Positions 18,166 to 27,301 of a stretch of DNA of 64,000 nt are shown here, in pieces (within the stretch, counting starts at the first letter, position 1; each line of letters starts with the position of its first letter). The translations under genes were made by a program, and so were the position numbers. The DNA is from Paenibacillus sp. JCM 10914 (lineage in GTDB: Bacteria; Bacillota; Bacilli; Paenibacillales; Paenibacillaceae): the NCBI RefSeq assembly GCF_001315105.1, contig NZ_BAZR01000021.1:1-64000 (forward strand), written 5' to 3'. Under the pieces are notes generated by a model that saw nothing but the letters and a program-made list of their open reading frames with translations, was not told where the DNA came from and searched no databases.

Positions 18166-19361
18166 TTACGAACTTGAAGAACTTGAACCCACCAATTTCG
18201 GCGTTCGAATTAAGAGTGCCAATATGGTAATGATCGCTGTAAAGACGAAGATCAGATTGAATCCGGTTTGAATTCCGAATGCATCGGACACTTCACCGAT
18301 CAATAAACCAACAACAGCACCGCCGAGCCCGGAGGCCACATAGATGAGACCCTGCAGCGATCCGGCTTGCTTGGTAAGCTTCGAGGCAATGCCTTGCGCG
18401 GTCGGGAACAGCACCGATAGTGCCAGACCGAACAGCATCATCATATAACTGGCGTTGACAACGAAAATGCGGCCAACTACGAGAGCGATTAGGGCGAATA
18501 CCGAGAAGCCAATCAACGTCCGTCGCTCACCCAACTTCAAGATAATGAAGCCGCCGACGAAGCGGCCAATGGTAAAGAGAAACGCAAAGCTTGCAATGAT
18601 GTAAGCTGCGGTTGATTGTTTCTGTGCGAGATCCATGCCTGCAATATCCAGCGAAGTGTAAAGAATCGGGAAGAAGTTTAAGAATCCGGCTTCCGCTGCG
18701 ACATAGAACAGAATGAACAGGATCACGAACAGGATCTGACGATCCTTGAACAATCGGGCTACTGATTGTAAGCTGACTTTCTCTTGTCCTTCCAGAACGG
18801 CTTTCTGATTGGGCTTGAACATGAGCAAGGCGATGAGGATAAGAGCAATTACAACGGCAACGCGATATAGAAAAATCTCCAGCTAATATTCTGAGCAAAT
18901 ATCACGTTAAGCAATAGCGGCGTTGCAATCATGCCGACACCGAACAAAGCGTTCGCAAGATTGAAGACAAAGCCTGACTTTTCTTTGAAGAAAGTAGGAA
19001 TAAGCGTCGCAACCGACACGGTCATCGATCCGATACCAACCCCGACGATAATGTAGAATCCGAGGAAGAACGCAACGGTATACGATGAGCCGGTTCCAAT
19101 TAAGCCCAGGATCATCAGAAGCGTACCGACCGTCATCACGATCTTGATTCCTTTACGGTCAGCCAATATACCGGCCACGAGGCTGGCTATAAGAAATCCG
19201 ATTTGAAAGACGGATACCATGATACCAACCTGACTAAGGTCCAGATTAATATCCGTTTGCACCTTCTCCAGAATCAGACCCTTGGTGTTCTGAATACCAC
19301 CGAGGACGAACATGGTTGCGAAGATGAGAAAGTAAATGATCGGACGCTGAAGTTTGTGCAT
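18166..19361 (-). CDS. MFS transporter, probably sugar or oligosaccharide uptake (one frameshift)
   Basis: Twelve membrane helices are spread over two frames: residues 1-167 (HKLQRPIIYFLIFATMFVLGG to NISWRFFYIA) and the rest (VVIALILIALLMFKPN onward). One G is missing near 18868: ATCGCGTTGCC for ATCGCGGTTGCC. Corrected, the product has 398 residues. MFS motif A appears as AGILADRKGIKIVM. The start ATG follows AAAGGAATG and lies one base after the stop of the upstream enzyme gene, so translation is coupled. The operon context with a ROK regulator and a glycosidase-like enzyme suggests carbohydrate transport. Confidence 0.85.
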
Positions 19362-19362
19362 G

Positions 19363-20643
19363 TTAGTTCATTCCTTTCTCTCGGTAAGACTGGATGGCGT
19401 CGAATAGCTCGTCGCCTGCCCAGCCGTAACAATAGTAGAGTAATTCATCCGCAGCACTGCGCTCGCCGGCCTTAATCGCTTCAATCAAATTATTCGGCGA
19501 AACATTCCACATCTGAATTCCGCTATAGATGCGAATGGCGGGATCCGAGAGTTCGCGTACGATGTTATTCTGATCCGCTACAAACTCGATCGGGAATCCT
19601 TCTTGCTTGAATGTCTCGTAGGACAGGTCGTACGGCAACTCAAAGAAGGACTTAAACGCCTTGAAGGCCTGCTCTTGTTCTTCCGGCGTGTTGGCAAGAT
19701 AGGTGATCAGACCTTGTACATCCGCACCCCCGCCAAGCTTGTGATATGGAAAATGCTTCAGCGCCGGCGCATGTTTGGTGATCGTCTTATAATCTTGTCC
19801 AAGCACCCAGCTGTATGCGGGTGGCCAGAGGTCCAACCATAAAGTGAATTCCTCATTCACCTTTCTGACACGGCGGATGAGACGTTCTACGAAATCCGTT
19901 ACGCTCTGCTGACGGAACGCAATCCAGGCTTGAATAACAGAATGATTCTTAGCGAATTCAACAGCTTCATGAAAGTTCTTATCCGCAAACAGTTGTATCC
20001 ACTTCCGCACCTCCTGTTTCAAGTCCTCGACATCGATGTGTTGTTCCTTCATCATCCGTTGACAATGCGGGCAGAAGCAAGTAAGCAATCCGTAAGGGTT
20101 CACTTCCTCGCCACCCCAATCGGGATAACGAATACGGTCAATCATGTACGTCGTAAATCCGTAACGTTTACGCAAATCGATGAGCGTCTTCTCCCAGAAA
20201 TCAATGACATCCGGTGCATTAGGACATAGCCAGTGAGGAATCACGTTTCCATTCACATCGGTGACCAGATTGTTCTCCAGCAATTTGCCTTCGAAGTGCC
20301 CATTCAGTATGTTGAGCCATGGTATGATCTCGTATTCTTCCTCTACGAGCGCATCCTTAATGATCATTAAAGGGTCATGTTCGTCGGTCAGAGTCGATTC
20401 TCTGCGCTGATCCAGACCAGCATCTTCATAAGAAGGGAGTATGGCGTGCATCGTTCCGTTTCCGAAGACAACGTCATGAACCTGATTCCGCGGCAGATTG
20501 CCGATGGGGTTGGGATTTCTCTCGAAGATCGTGTTGACTTCTGGGAAGATATAACGTACATCTTGCAGCTTTCGAATATACGACATAATCTGGGGCATAC
20601 CCTCATCAATGATGTCATGTGGATGGATTTGAATGCCTGACAT
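19363..20643 (-). CDS. Putative TIM-barrel glycoside hydrolase-like protein, family not identified
   Basis: This cytosolic protein of 426 residues has no signal peptide. Its pattern resembles uncharacterised glycoside-hydrolase-like proteins: strand-type segments IIPWLNILNG, TTYMIDRIRYPDW and LWLDLWPPAYSWV, and a Cys-x-Cys-Pro-His-Cys motif (TCFCPHCQRMM) near residue 190 that may bind metal. The catalytic residues cannot be assigned with confidence. I prefer ATG 20643, ten bases after AAGGAG, over a GTG at 20652 that nearly touches the ribosome site. It lies in the middle of an operon between a ROK repressor and an MFS transporter, which supports a role in degrading an imported sugar derivative. 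Confidence 0.6.
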   Translation of the reverse strand: MSGIQIHPHDIIDEGMPQIMSYIRKLQDVRYIFPEVNTIFERNPNPIGNLPRNQVHDVVFGNGTMHAILPSYEDAGLDQRRESTLTDEHDPLMIIKDALVEEEYEIIPWLNILNGHFEGKLLENNLVTDVNGNVIPHWLCPNAPDVIDFWEKTLIDLRKRYGFTTYMIDRIRYPDWGGEEVNPYGLLTCFCPHCQRMMKEQHIDVEDLKQEVRKWIQLFADKNFHEAVEFAKNHSVIQAWIAFRQQSVTDFVERLIRRVRKVNEEFTLWLDLWPPAYSWVLGQDYKTITKHAPALKHFPYHKLGGGADVQGLITYLANTPEEQEQAFKAFKSFFELPYDLSYETFKQEGFPIEFVADQNNIVRELSDPAIRIYSGIQMWNVSPNNLIEAIKAGERSAADELLYYCYGWAGDELFDAIQSYREKGMN

Positions 20644-20657
20644 GTTGCTCACGCTCC

Positions 20658-21836
20658 TTAATAGAGTTGTTTATCATTCATGTAGTGCAGCGATGGATAG
20701 GCCTGCTTCAAGCCTAGAATCGCAATGCCTTGCAGTGCCGATTGATGCTGAAGCTCGGAGATTTCAATAGATACGTCTTTCACATGGCTTGTATGCAGCG
20801 AGACTTTAGCATTGAGTTGTGGCAGGGATAACGATGAAGTCACGCCACCCATAAGCAGAATTTTCTCCGGGTTAAGGATGGATATGATATTGAGAATGCC
20901 CATTGCCAGGTGATCCTCAAACCGCTGGATGAGGTGAGTAGCTTGAATATCGTGATTGCGCGCCATTTCAAACACTTCGGCTGCAGAAACCTTTCGTCCA
21001 AGAGTCTCATAAGCTGCAGCTTCCAGACCGGAGCCGGAACAGATCATTTCATAGTGACCTTTCTCTGACGGAGCATATAACTGTTGCGGCTGGAACATCA
21101 TATAACCTATCTCGCCGGCAGCATTGTGTGCACCGCGAATGACCTTGCCATCGATCAGAATGGCTGATCCAAGCCCCGTTCCAATGCCGATGAGGACAGC
21201 AGAGTTGAGTTTCTGCAAGGCCCCTGCATACATCTCGCCAATAAGGGCTGCGCGTACGTCATTCTCTACGGTAACAGGGACGTTAAAATGCCGGTTGAAA
21301 AATTCACCAAGTCCGATGTTCTCCCATTGCGGTAAATTAGGCGAGCCTTCAAGCACAATCCCGCTCGTGGGATCGACGATTCCGGGTGTGGCGATGCTAA
21401 TAAAAGCAAGCCGTTCACGCGGCTGGTTGGACTGTTGAATGAATTCCTCCAGATCCCCTGCCATTAATTCAAGGAATTGTTGACTTGTATCACAGTGGTA
21501 AGTGGCAACGGTATGCCTTGCCATGCATTCACCTGCGAGATTGAATTGGCCAAAATGCAGAGTGGTTCCACCTAGATCAATGGCAATTCCATACGCAGCG
21601 AACTTCGCAAAGTGAAGTCGAGTGCCGCGCTTACTAAGATCGGCGTCTTCTTTCTCATCGTAGATTAATCCTTCCTCAATGAGGGTTTTGACGATGTCCG
21701 ACACCGTTGCCTTCGTGATACCCGTTTGCTTGGCAATTTCTGTTCGGGAGATGGGACCCGTGTCCTTAATGGAATTGAGTACAATCTCTTGGTTCATTTT
21801 GCGGATCGTGCTGGGCAGATGTACTTCCATATTCAT
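20658..21836 (-). CDS. ROK-family transcriptional repressor (XylR/NagC type)
   Basis: The 392-residue product has an N-terminal winged helix (GPISRTEIAKQTGITKATVSDIVKTLIEEGL, residues 27-57) and a C-terminal ROK sugar-kinase-like domain with the phosphate-binding motif AIDLGGTTLHFGQF near residue 84 and GIGTGLGSAILIDG near 218. The usual CxCGxxGCxE zinc motif after HNAAGE is absent, which is seen in some regulators. It is expected to sense a sugar and control the operon formed with the next two genes. The GTT/AAC inverted repeat at 21891-21903 is a possible operator. Confidence 0.92.
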   Translation of the reverse strand: MNMEVHLPSTIRKMNQEIVLNSIKDTGPISRTEIAKQTGITKATVSDIVKTLIEEGLIYDEKEDADLSKRGTRLHFAKFAAYGIAIDLGGTTLHFGQFNLAGECMARHTVATYHCDTSQQFLELMAGDLEEFIQQSNQPRERLAFISIATPGIVDPTSGIVLEGSPNLPQWENIGLGEFFNRHFNVPVTVENDVRAALIGEMYAGALQKLNSAVLIGIGTGLGSAILIDGKVIRGAHNAAGEIGYMMFQPQQLYAPSEKGHYEMICSGSGLEAAAYETLGRKVSAAEVFEMARNHDIQATHLIQRFEDHLAMGILNIISILNPEKILLMGGVTSSLSLPQLNAKVSLHTSHVKDVSIEISELQHQSALQGIAILGLKQAYPSLHYMNDKQLY

Positions 21837-22144
21837 TCATCACTTCTTTCTACATTCAGCTAATCGTTTACCATTTAAGTATATAATATAAACCTAATTG
21901 GTTGTAAATCCTTGATATCTTGATCGATTAGATACTGTTTGTTATTGTATCCGTTAATATAAGTTTATAATATATCCTTAATGAAAACGATGTCAATGGA
22001 AAAATTATCGGTCCTAGTCCAGAAAAGCTCATTATTCTAAACCCGATCGGGGTTCTGATCCAATTGAATTGAAGACGACAAGCGATTTACGTCCACTAAA
22101 TCGGGTATAATTAACGTAATACATAGGAGGGGAGCTGGTTATGT
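21837..22144. other. Divergent intergenic region, ROK operon and dehydrogenase
   Basis: This gap has no coding frame. It holds a minus-strand promoter candidate (TTGACA as the reverse complement of 21991-21996, and TATATT at 21974-21969, 16 bp apart), a 13-bp inverted repeat AACC-TAATT-GGTT at 21891-21903 in the ROK leader, and a plus-strand TATAAT at 22106 without a clear -35. The dehydrogenase ribosome site follows at 22124. Confidence 0.6.
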
Positions 22145-23524
22145 TTGGCTAAACAAACGACAGACATTATTGAGCGTTCATTGGAGCATTTGCTGGAGGA
22201 GGTCGCTTTTTTACCGCAATTGCAAGGGGCTGACCGCACGAAGGCATTCCATTCCCTTGGGGCGATACTATCTACCCCGAATCATATTCATAAGTCTTTT
22301 CTACGGATTGTTCGTGAGAATGGTGAGGTGTTTCGCATTCCTGCCTTTCGCATGCAACATAATGATACGCTTGGACCTTATAAAGGTGGCATCCGCTTTC
22401 ATGAATCTGTCAACGAGGAAGAAGTCATAAATCTCGCAGCTTTGATGACACTCAAGAATGCCCTGCATGAGGTTCCTTTCGGTGGTGGTAAGGGTGGAGT
22501 CGCAATTAATCCGAGAGAATACACCGTGCGCGAAATGTATATGATATGTAAAAAATATGTTCAGTACTTCAGCGACGTCTTGGGACCAGACAAGGATATT
22601 CCGGCTCCGGATGTTGGTACCGGTCAGCGTGAGATGGATTGGATGATGAGCGAATATAAGAGCATCAATCCCGGCAAGCCGTATCTGGGGAGTTTTACGG
22701 GGAAGAGTGTTATGAACGGTGGTTCTCAGGGGAGAAGAGAGGCGACGGGGAAAGGAGCCTACTATACACTTCGATATTTATTGCATGACTACTTGAATGA
22801 ACATCAGGAACGGCTAGTCGATACGACTTGTACTTATGCCCAGACGGCACTGGCCAAATGGAAACAGCCTTTATCGGTTGCGGTACAGGGATTTGGCAAC
22901 GTAGGTTCAGTTGCTGCATTGGAAGCTTATCGATGTTCCTATCTAAATAACAAGGTAGTCGCTGTGAGTGATCGAAATGTGACCCTCCTGAATCAGGAGG
23001 GCTTGGACATATCCTCTCTCGTGTTATTCAGCTCGTCTAATAATGGAGAGCTGCCACGGACCAGCGACGAATTAATGGAGGCCGGGATTCAGGCTGAGAT
23101 CAGGGACAGGGAAGAGATATTGTATTTGGGCGTTGATGTGTTGGTACTCGCGGCACTCGAAGATCAAATCAGGGAAGATAATGTGGAACAGGTCAAGGCC
23201 CGTATCCTTGTTGAAGGCGCTAATGCACCAATCACCGGCGAAGCGGATCAGATCCTGGCACAGCAAGGAGTCATTGTCATTCCGGATATCTTGGCTAACG
23301 CTGGCGGTGTAATCGTGTCTTATTTTGAATGGCTGCAAGGAAGGGAAACGTTGTTCTATACGGAAGAAGAAGTGTACACGATGTTGTTCGATAAGATGAA
23401 ATCGACCATGAATTCAATCTTTCATTCTTATCTGGGCACTGGCAAGCCTTTGCGAAAGATATGCTATAGTCACGCTGTTATGAAGCTATCCACCAATCTG
23501 TATATACAGGGCAAGTTGTTTTGA
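22145..23524 (+). CDS. Glu/Leu/Phe/Val dehydrogenase family (glutamate dehydrogenase-like)
   Basis: The 459-residue protein carries the family hallmarks: GPYKGGIRFHESVNEEEV, then VPFGGGKGGVAINPRE with the catalytic Lys, APDVGTGQREMDWM, and the Rossmann loop VAVQGFGNVGSVAALEAY. It probably deaminates glutamate oxidatively to 2-oxoglutarate with NAD; another amino acid is possible. An insertion rich in polar residues (HDYLNEHQERLVDTTCTY) lengthens it beyond the usual 415-430. The frame requires the TTG at 22145. An ATG at 22141 sits ideally after AGGAGGGG but runs into TAA after two further codons; one T fewer would join it to the frame. Confidence 0.88.
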   Translation: MAKQTTDIIERSLEHLLEEVAFLPQLQGADRTKAFHSLGAILSTPNHIHKSFLRIVRENGEVFRIPAFRMQHNDTLGPYKGGIRFHESVNEEEVINLAALMTLKNALHEVPFGGGKGGVAINPREYTVREMYMICKKYVQYFSDVLGPDKDIPAPDVGTGQREMDWMMSEYKSINPGKPYLGSFTGKSVMNGGSQGRREATGKGAYYTLRYLLHDYLNEHQERLVDTTCTYAQTALAKWKQPLSVAVQGFGNVGSVAALEAYRCSYLNNKVVAVSDRNVTLLNQEGLDISSLVLFSSSNNGELPRTSDELMEAGIQAEIRDREEILYLGVDVLVLAALEDQIREDNVEQVKARILVEGANAPITGEADQILAQQGVIVIPDILANAGGVIVSYFEWLQGRETLFYTEEEVYTMLFDKMKSTMNSIFHSYLGTGKPLRKICYSHAVMKLSTNLYIQGKLF

Positions 23525-23541
23525 TAGATAAGCCATAACAT

Positions 23542-23577
23542 AACCGCCGGCAACGTTACTGTTGCAGGCGGTTTTTT
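23542..23577 (+). terminator. Rho-independent terminator of the dehydrogenase gene
   Basis: AACCGCCGGCAAC pairs with GTTGCAGGCGGTT with one mismatch and is followed by T residues. The convergent kinase gene ends 6 bp later. Confidence 0.9.
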
Positions 23578-23582
23578 ATCCG

Positions 23583-25019
23583 TTAGAGAGATGGCAGATG
23601 GATGGTGAACGTTGTTCCTTGTTCGGGTATGCTGAAGACGTCAAGTGTACCGCCATGGTTATGTATAATGTTCTTCGTGATCATCAAGCCTAGACCAGTC
23701 CCGCTATCTTTGGTAGTATAGAACGGCTCTCCCAATGATTTCATCTGTTCCGGAGTCATGCCAACCCCTTGGTCTTTGACGATAATCTGTACATCTTGGC
23801 CTATCTGCTGAATATCAATGGTGATGATACCACCGTGCGTCATGGCTTCCAGCGCATTTTTCAACAGATTTATGAATACTTGCTTGAGCTGATTCACTTC
23901 GCCTCGGATAGTCACAGGGGTGATCGGATAGTGTGGGATGATCTCAATATCTTTCAGGGCCGCTTGTACCTTCATCAAGGTAATAATCTGCTCCAGCATG
24001 GCGAATACATCAATCGGTCCACTTATATGGGCAGTTTGAGGCTTGGATAGCACGAGAAGTTCGTTTACGATCAGCTCGATTCGCTTCAGCTCCGATTCAA
24101 TAATATCGAAATAGAGCGGACTGCTGCGCTCCCCGGAGCGCAACAATTTGAGAAAACCATTAATGGAGGTCAGCGGATTGCGAATCTCGTGCGCAATGCC
24201 GGCCGCTAGCTGCCCTGCCGTCGTAAGTCGCTCGGATTGCATGATCCGGTCTTCTTCAATACGTTGTTCCGTTATGTCTTTGAAGACACCAATGACCGCT
24301 TTCTCTCCTTCATGAGTAATGATGAAGCTGAAGCCGTGCACTACTTTCTGTTGGCCGTCCAGGCAACGAATGACGTAGGTAATCTCACCTAGCGTAGAAA
24401 CTTCAGCGTATCGCTGTCGCCGATCAAAAAGATCTTGGTGAGAGGAAGCATCGACAATCGTGTTCGTGGACATTCCCAACACATCGCTGAGCTGCCCGGC
24501 CTTGACTAATCGCAACCCTGCGGGGTTTGTATATTGCACAATGCCTTTCCTAGTGATAAGTACGGCCAAGGGCAGTTGATCTAGTAATTGTTGGTAGGAG
24601 TCGTTTAATTCCATGAGTGTGTTGTTTTGCTGCTCTAACTTATGCCGCATCAGATCAAGTGGTGTTTGATCTGTGAATTGAATCAGATAACTGGAAGACA
24701 TGGCATGTTCGTGTTGTATCGCTTGCATGTGAACGGCTAATTTTAAGGGTGAAAGGGACTTGCGCGAACAGGTGGTCTCGAAGGATTGCAACTCATGCTG
24801 ATCGGACTCAGTAAGGTTACGAATTCGATGCGATATTTGATCCCATAGATCATGGATGCTCTGATCGTTCACGTCTCCTGAAATGAGAGCCGCTTGCGAA
24901 TAACCAAGGAGTTTACATAATGCAGCATTGACTTTAAGTATCGTCCCTTCATAGGATACAATCGCCATTCCATTCATAGCATGTTCAAAAACAAAACCAG
25001 GATTTGAATTGGACAGCAC
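23583..25019 (-). CDS. PAS-domain sensor histidine kinase (sporulation-kinase-like)
   Basis: The 478-residue protein is cytosolic with no membrane segment. Two PAS domains (residues about 8-120, starting FVFEHAMNGMAIVSYEG, and 145-260) precede a kinase core: H-box GIAHEIRNPLTSINGF near residue 275, N-box FINLLKNALEAM, G1 VKDQGVGM and G2 GTGLGLMI. No response regulator lies nearby, as for the KinA/KinE phosphorelay kinases of Bacillales, which feed Spo0F. A link to sporulation is therefore plausible but not shown. The GTG start follows GGGAGAGG. Confidence 0.9.
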   Translation of the reverse strand: MLSNSNPGFVFEHAMNGMAIVSYEGTILKVNAALCKLLGYSQAALISGDVNDQSIHDLWDQISHRIRNLTESDQHELQSFETTCSRKSLSPLKLAVHMQAIQHEHAMSSSYLIQFTDQTPLDLMRHKLEQQNNTLMELNDSYQQLLDQLPLAVLITRKGIVQYTNPAGLRLVKAGQLSDVLGMSTNTIVDASSHQDLFDRRQRYAEVSTLGEITYVIRCLDGQQKVVHGFSFIITHEGEKAVIGVFKDITEQRIEEDRIMQSERLTTAGQLAAGIAHEIRNPLTSINGFLKLLRSGERSSPLYFDIIESELKRIELIVNELLVLSKPQTAHISGPIDVFAMLEQIITLMKVQAALKDIEIIPHYPITPVTIRGEVNQLKQVFINLLKNALEAMTHGGIITIDIQQIGQDVQIIVKDQGVGMTPEQMKSLGEPFYTTKDSGTGLGLMITKNIIHNHGGTLDVFSIPEQGTTFTIHLPSL

Positions 25020-25212
25020 TCAAGCCTCTCCCTTCACATATCGTTAAGGATGCAATTTACCCATATTATATGCTCGGGATTCTATTTCATCAATTGGAAG
25101 AATGAATACGATTTCACCTGCAACAAGATATCATCTCAGATAGGGTTGTCGAACTCGTAAAGCAGTACATGGATTCGATATCCAGTTTCAGTCGGATCTT
25201 GATGGAAGTGGG

Positions 25213-26096
25213 TTAAAATTTATGCATCATGTTTGTTAATTTTAACTTTAGTTCCTCGGAGATGGGAGTCATGGGAAGTCGAAGCGTGTCTGTAGCGATC
25301 ATTCCACCGTGTTTTAACAACCATTTCATAGGGGCTGGATTCGATTCTTGAGTTAGCAATTCAAGGAAAGGACGAATGGAACTGAATTGCTGCTCGGCTT
25401 GTGGGTAATGACCAAGCTTGATGAATTGATATACACGGGAAAATGCGTCGGTATTCCAATTCGCGGTGGCAAGTATACCTCCAGCAGCTCCTCGAACGAG
25501 CATATCGTGAAAATGTAGATCATGGCCACATAGAATCGGCTTCGTATCATAAACTGCAAGTTGTTCCATAAGCTGCATGGTGAGTGTGCTATCCTTCATA
25601 CCAATGATCCCTGGAATATCTAATACCCTGCGTATCGTATCAACGGATAATGCGATTCCAGTACGTAGCGGGACCTCGTAGAGGATGACGGGAATTCCGA
25701 CAGCTGCAATTCGCCGAAAATGCTCGATAATACCGCTATCAGACGGTCTGCTATAATAGGGTGTAACCACCAGAACCGCATCGGCTCCTAAGGCTGCCGC
25801 GGCTTCGGTACGCTGCACGCTGGACATGGTGTCATTCGTACCTGTACCGACGACGATGGGGAGGCTTGCTTTACACTCATCCATGACTTTTCGCGCGGCC
25901 AAGACCATCTGGGCGACTTCATCCACGTCACCGTTGGGGATTCCCCTGTCGTACCGTTAATAACCAGCCCCTGGATGTCACGGGAGACAATGTTCCTTAT
26001 ATAGGTGCGGTAGGATGCCAAATCTAATAACCCCTCATCTGTAAAAGGTGAAACCACGGGCACATAAATCCCTTGTAAATCATGTTCATTTAACAT
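25213..26096 (-). CDS. DapA/KDG-aldolase family protein (one frameshift)
   Basis: This class I lyase of the dihydrodipicolinate synthase superfamily has the substrate-carboxylate motif GTTGES near residue 44, the Tyr in PVILYEVPLRTG near 135 and the Schiff-base Lys in GIIGMKDST near 165. The frame is broken near 25940, where ACGGTGACGTGG lacks one G for the expected TVDVDEVAQMVL. Corrected length is 294 residues, standard for the family. It is either a DapA paralogue or an aldolase for a 2-keto-3-deoxy acid. The start ATG 26096 follows GGAGGA. It is divergent from a LysR regulator that may control it. Confidence 0.86.
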
Positions 26097-26147
26097 GTTG
26101 TTTCCTCCGATCTGATGAATTTGGTTATAATTTATCACAAATCACGA

Positions 26148-26194
26148 ATCGATATTATCTATAGTATTCGATCTCTAATATCAATAATATTGAT
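26148..26194. promoter_or_regulatory. Palindromes in the dapA-like/lysR divergent region
   Basis: ATCAATAATATTGAT (26180-26194) is a perfect palindrome containing the LysR T-N11-A box. ATCGAT and TTCGAT bracket an imperfect 25-bp palindrome at 26148-26172. The two sites lie between divergent genes, fitting recognition and activation sites of the LysR protein. Confidence 0.55.
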
Positions 26195-26211
26195 GAGAGG
26201 TGCTGATCAGT

Positions 26212-27090
26212 ATGGAGCTTACTTATCTACAGACATTTCGAGAAGTGGCTCTCCGGCAGAGCTTCACGAGGGCAGCGGAAGAATTGGATTATGCGCAATC
26301 GAGTGTAACTACTCAAATCCAGAAGCTTGAGAAGGAATACGGCGTGAAGTTGTTCGAGCGATACGGCAGAGGGTTGCGCCTAACGATGGCTGGAGAAGAG
26401 CTATTACAATACGCCAATCAGATATTGGATTTATATCAGCAGTCGAAGGAATCGCTGGCCAAACAAGGTGGAGGTACACTAAGCATAGGTACCATCGATT
26501 CTCTGGCTGCCTATTATTTGCCACCCATTATTCATGAGTTGAAGAGGAAGTACGGCAATCTCTCCATACGCCTGCAACCAGATCGCGAAGATCATATAAT
26601 GGAGAAAATCAGTCGAGGGAACTATCATATTGGGCTTATGTTAGGTCAACATCATATAGACTCATCCTTGCGCTGGATTACGATTCGTAACGAGCCGCTG
26701 CTCCTGATCGGGAATCCCCAGCACCCTTTATTGCGATATTCCAGCATAGAACTTGAACATTTACGCGAGGCAGAGTGGATTCTACCTGAGGACGGCTGTA
26801 ATTACCGTATCATGTTGGAAAAGCTGCTTCGTGCTCATCATATTCCCGTTCGAATAGGTATAGAATTAGGCAATCCCGAATCAATTAAACGATACGTGAT
26901 GTCGGGCACAGGAATCGCCTTGCTCCCGCAGATGGTCGTTGATCAAGAGATTAAGCGTGGAGAACTATCCGTGCTGCCTTTTACGCACTCTGAAATTCAA
27001 TTAGACATTATGATGGTTATTCATCCTAAGAAGTGGGTCTCTCATGCACAGCAAGAATTGATGGACAGGATGATGGCCGAGCCGGAATGA
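26212..27090 (+). CDS. LysR-family transcriptional regulator
   Basis: A 292-residue protein with the N-terminal winged HTH (LTYLQTFREVALRQSFTRAAEELDYAQSSVTTQIQKLE) and a periplasmic-binding-like effector domain (TLSIGTIDSLAAYYLPPII, then MSGTGIALLPQMVV). ATG 26212 is preceded by GAGAGGTG. It is transcribed divergently from the DapA-like aldolase gene, so it probably activates that gene in response to a small metabolite and represses itself through the palindromes in between. Confidence 0.93.
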   Translation: MELTYLQTFREVALRQSFTRAAEELDYAQSSVTTQIQKLEKEYGVKLFERYGRGLRLTMAGEELLQYANQILDLYQQSKESLAKQGGGTLSIGTIDSLAAYYLPPIIHELKRKYGNLSIRLQPDREDHIMEKISRGNYHIGLMLGQHHIDSSLRWITIRNEPLLLIGNPQHPLLRYSSIELEHLREAEWILPEDGCNYRIMLEKLLRAHHIPVRIGIELGNPESIKRYVMSGTGIALLPQMVVDQEIKRGELSVLPFTHSEIQLDIMMVIHPKKWVSHAQQELMDRMMAEPE

Positions 27091-27104
27091 AGCCGATTGC
27101 GATA

Positions 27105-27133
27105 TTGCATTTCATAGAGAGATTCAGTATGAT
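27105..27133 (+). promoter_or_regulatory. Sigma-A promoter of the purT leader
   Basis: TTGCAT at 27105 and TATGAT at 27128 are separated by 17 bp, placing the transcript start just before the riboswitch. Confidence 0.7.
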
Positions 27134-27154
27134 TTAGCTAACAATGTATAGATT

Positions 27155-27226
27155 TATGTGTGACTGGCGCTGCATGGGTAACCATGAGGGAGCACGTAGA
27201 TGACAACGGCCGTACGCCTGGGCAGA
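27155..27226 (+). ncRNA. ZTP (pfl) riboswitch aptamer controlling purT
   Basis: The leader carries the conserved features of the pfl/ZTP motif: GTGACTGGCG at 27159-27168, a GGGTAACC hairpin followed by GGGAGC, and the signature 3' block CGCCTGGGCA at 27215-27224. This RNA senses ZTP/ZMP, which builds up when 10-formyl-THF is short, and turns on purine and one-carbon genes. The strong terminator that begins at its 3' edge is the expression platform: ligand binding should prevent its formation. purT, a formate-dependent bypass of 10-formyl-THF, is a recognised target. Confidence 0.92.
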
Positions 27227-27265
27227 GGTAAGGGAAGTTTATTTCCCTTACCTCTTTATTATTTT
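27225..27265 (+). terminator. Riboswitch-controlled terminator
   Basis: GAGGTAAGGGAA pairs perfectly with TTCCCTTACCTC, followed by TTTATTATTTT. The 5' arm overlaps the last bases of the ZTP aptamer, so the two folds exclude each other. Confidence 0.9.
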
Positions 27266-27301
27266 CGTGAACAAGACATGACAATGAAGGGGACATGCAC
27301 A

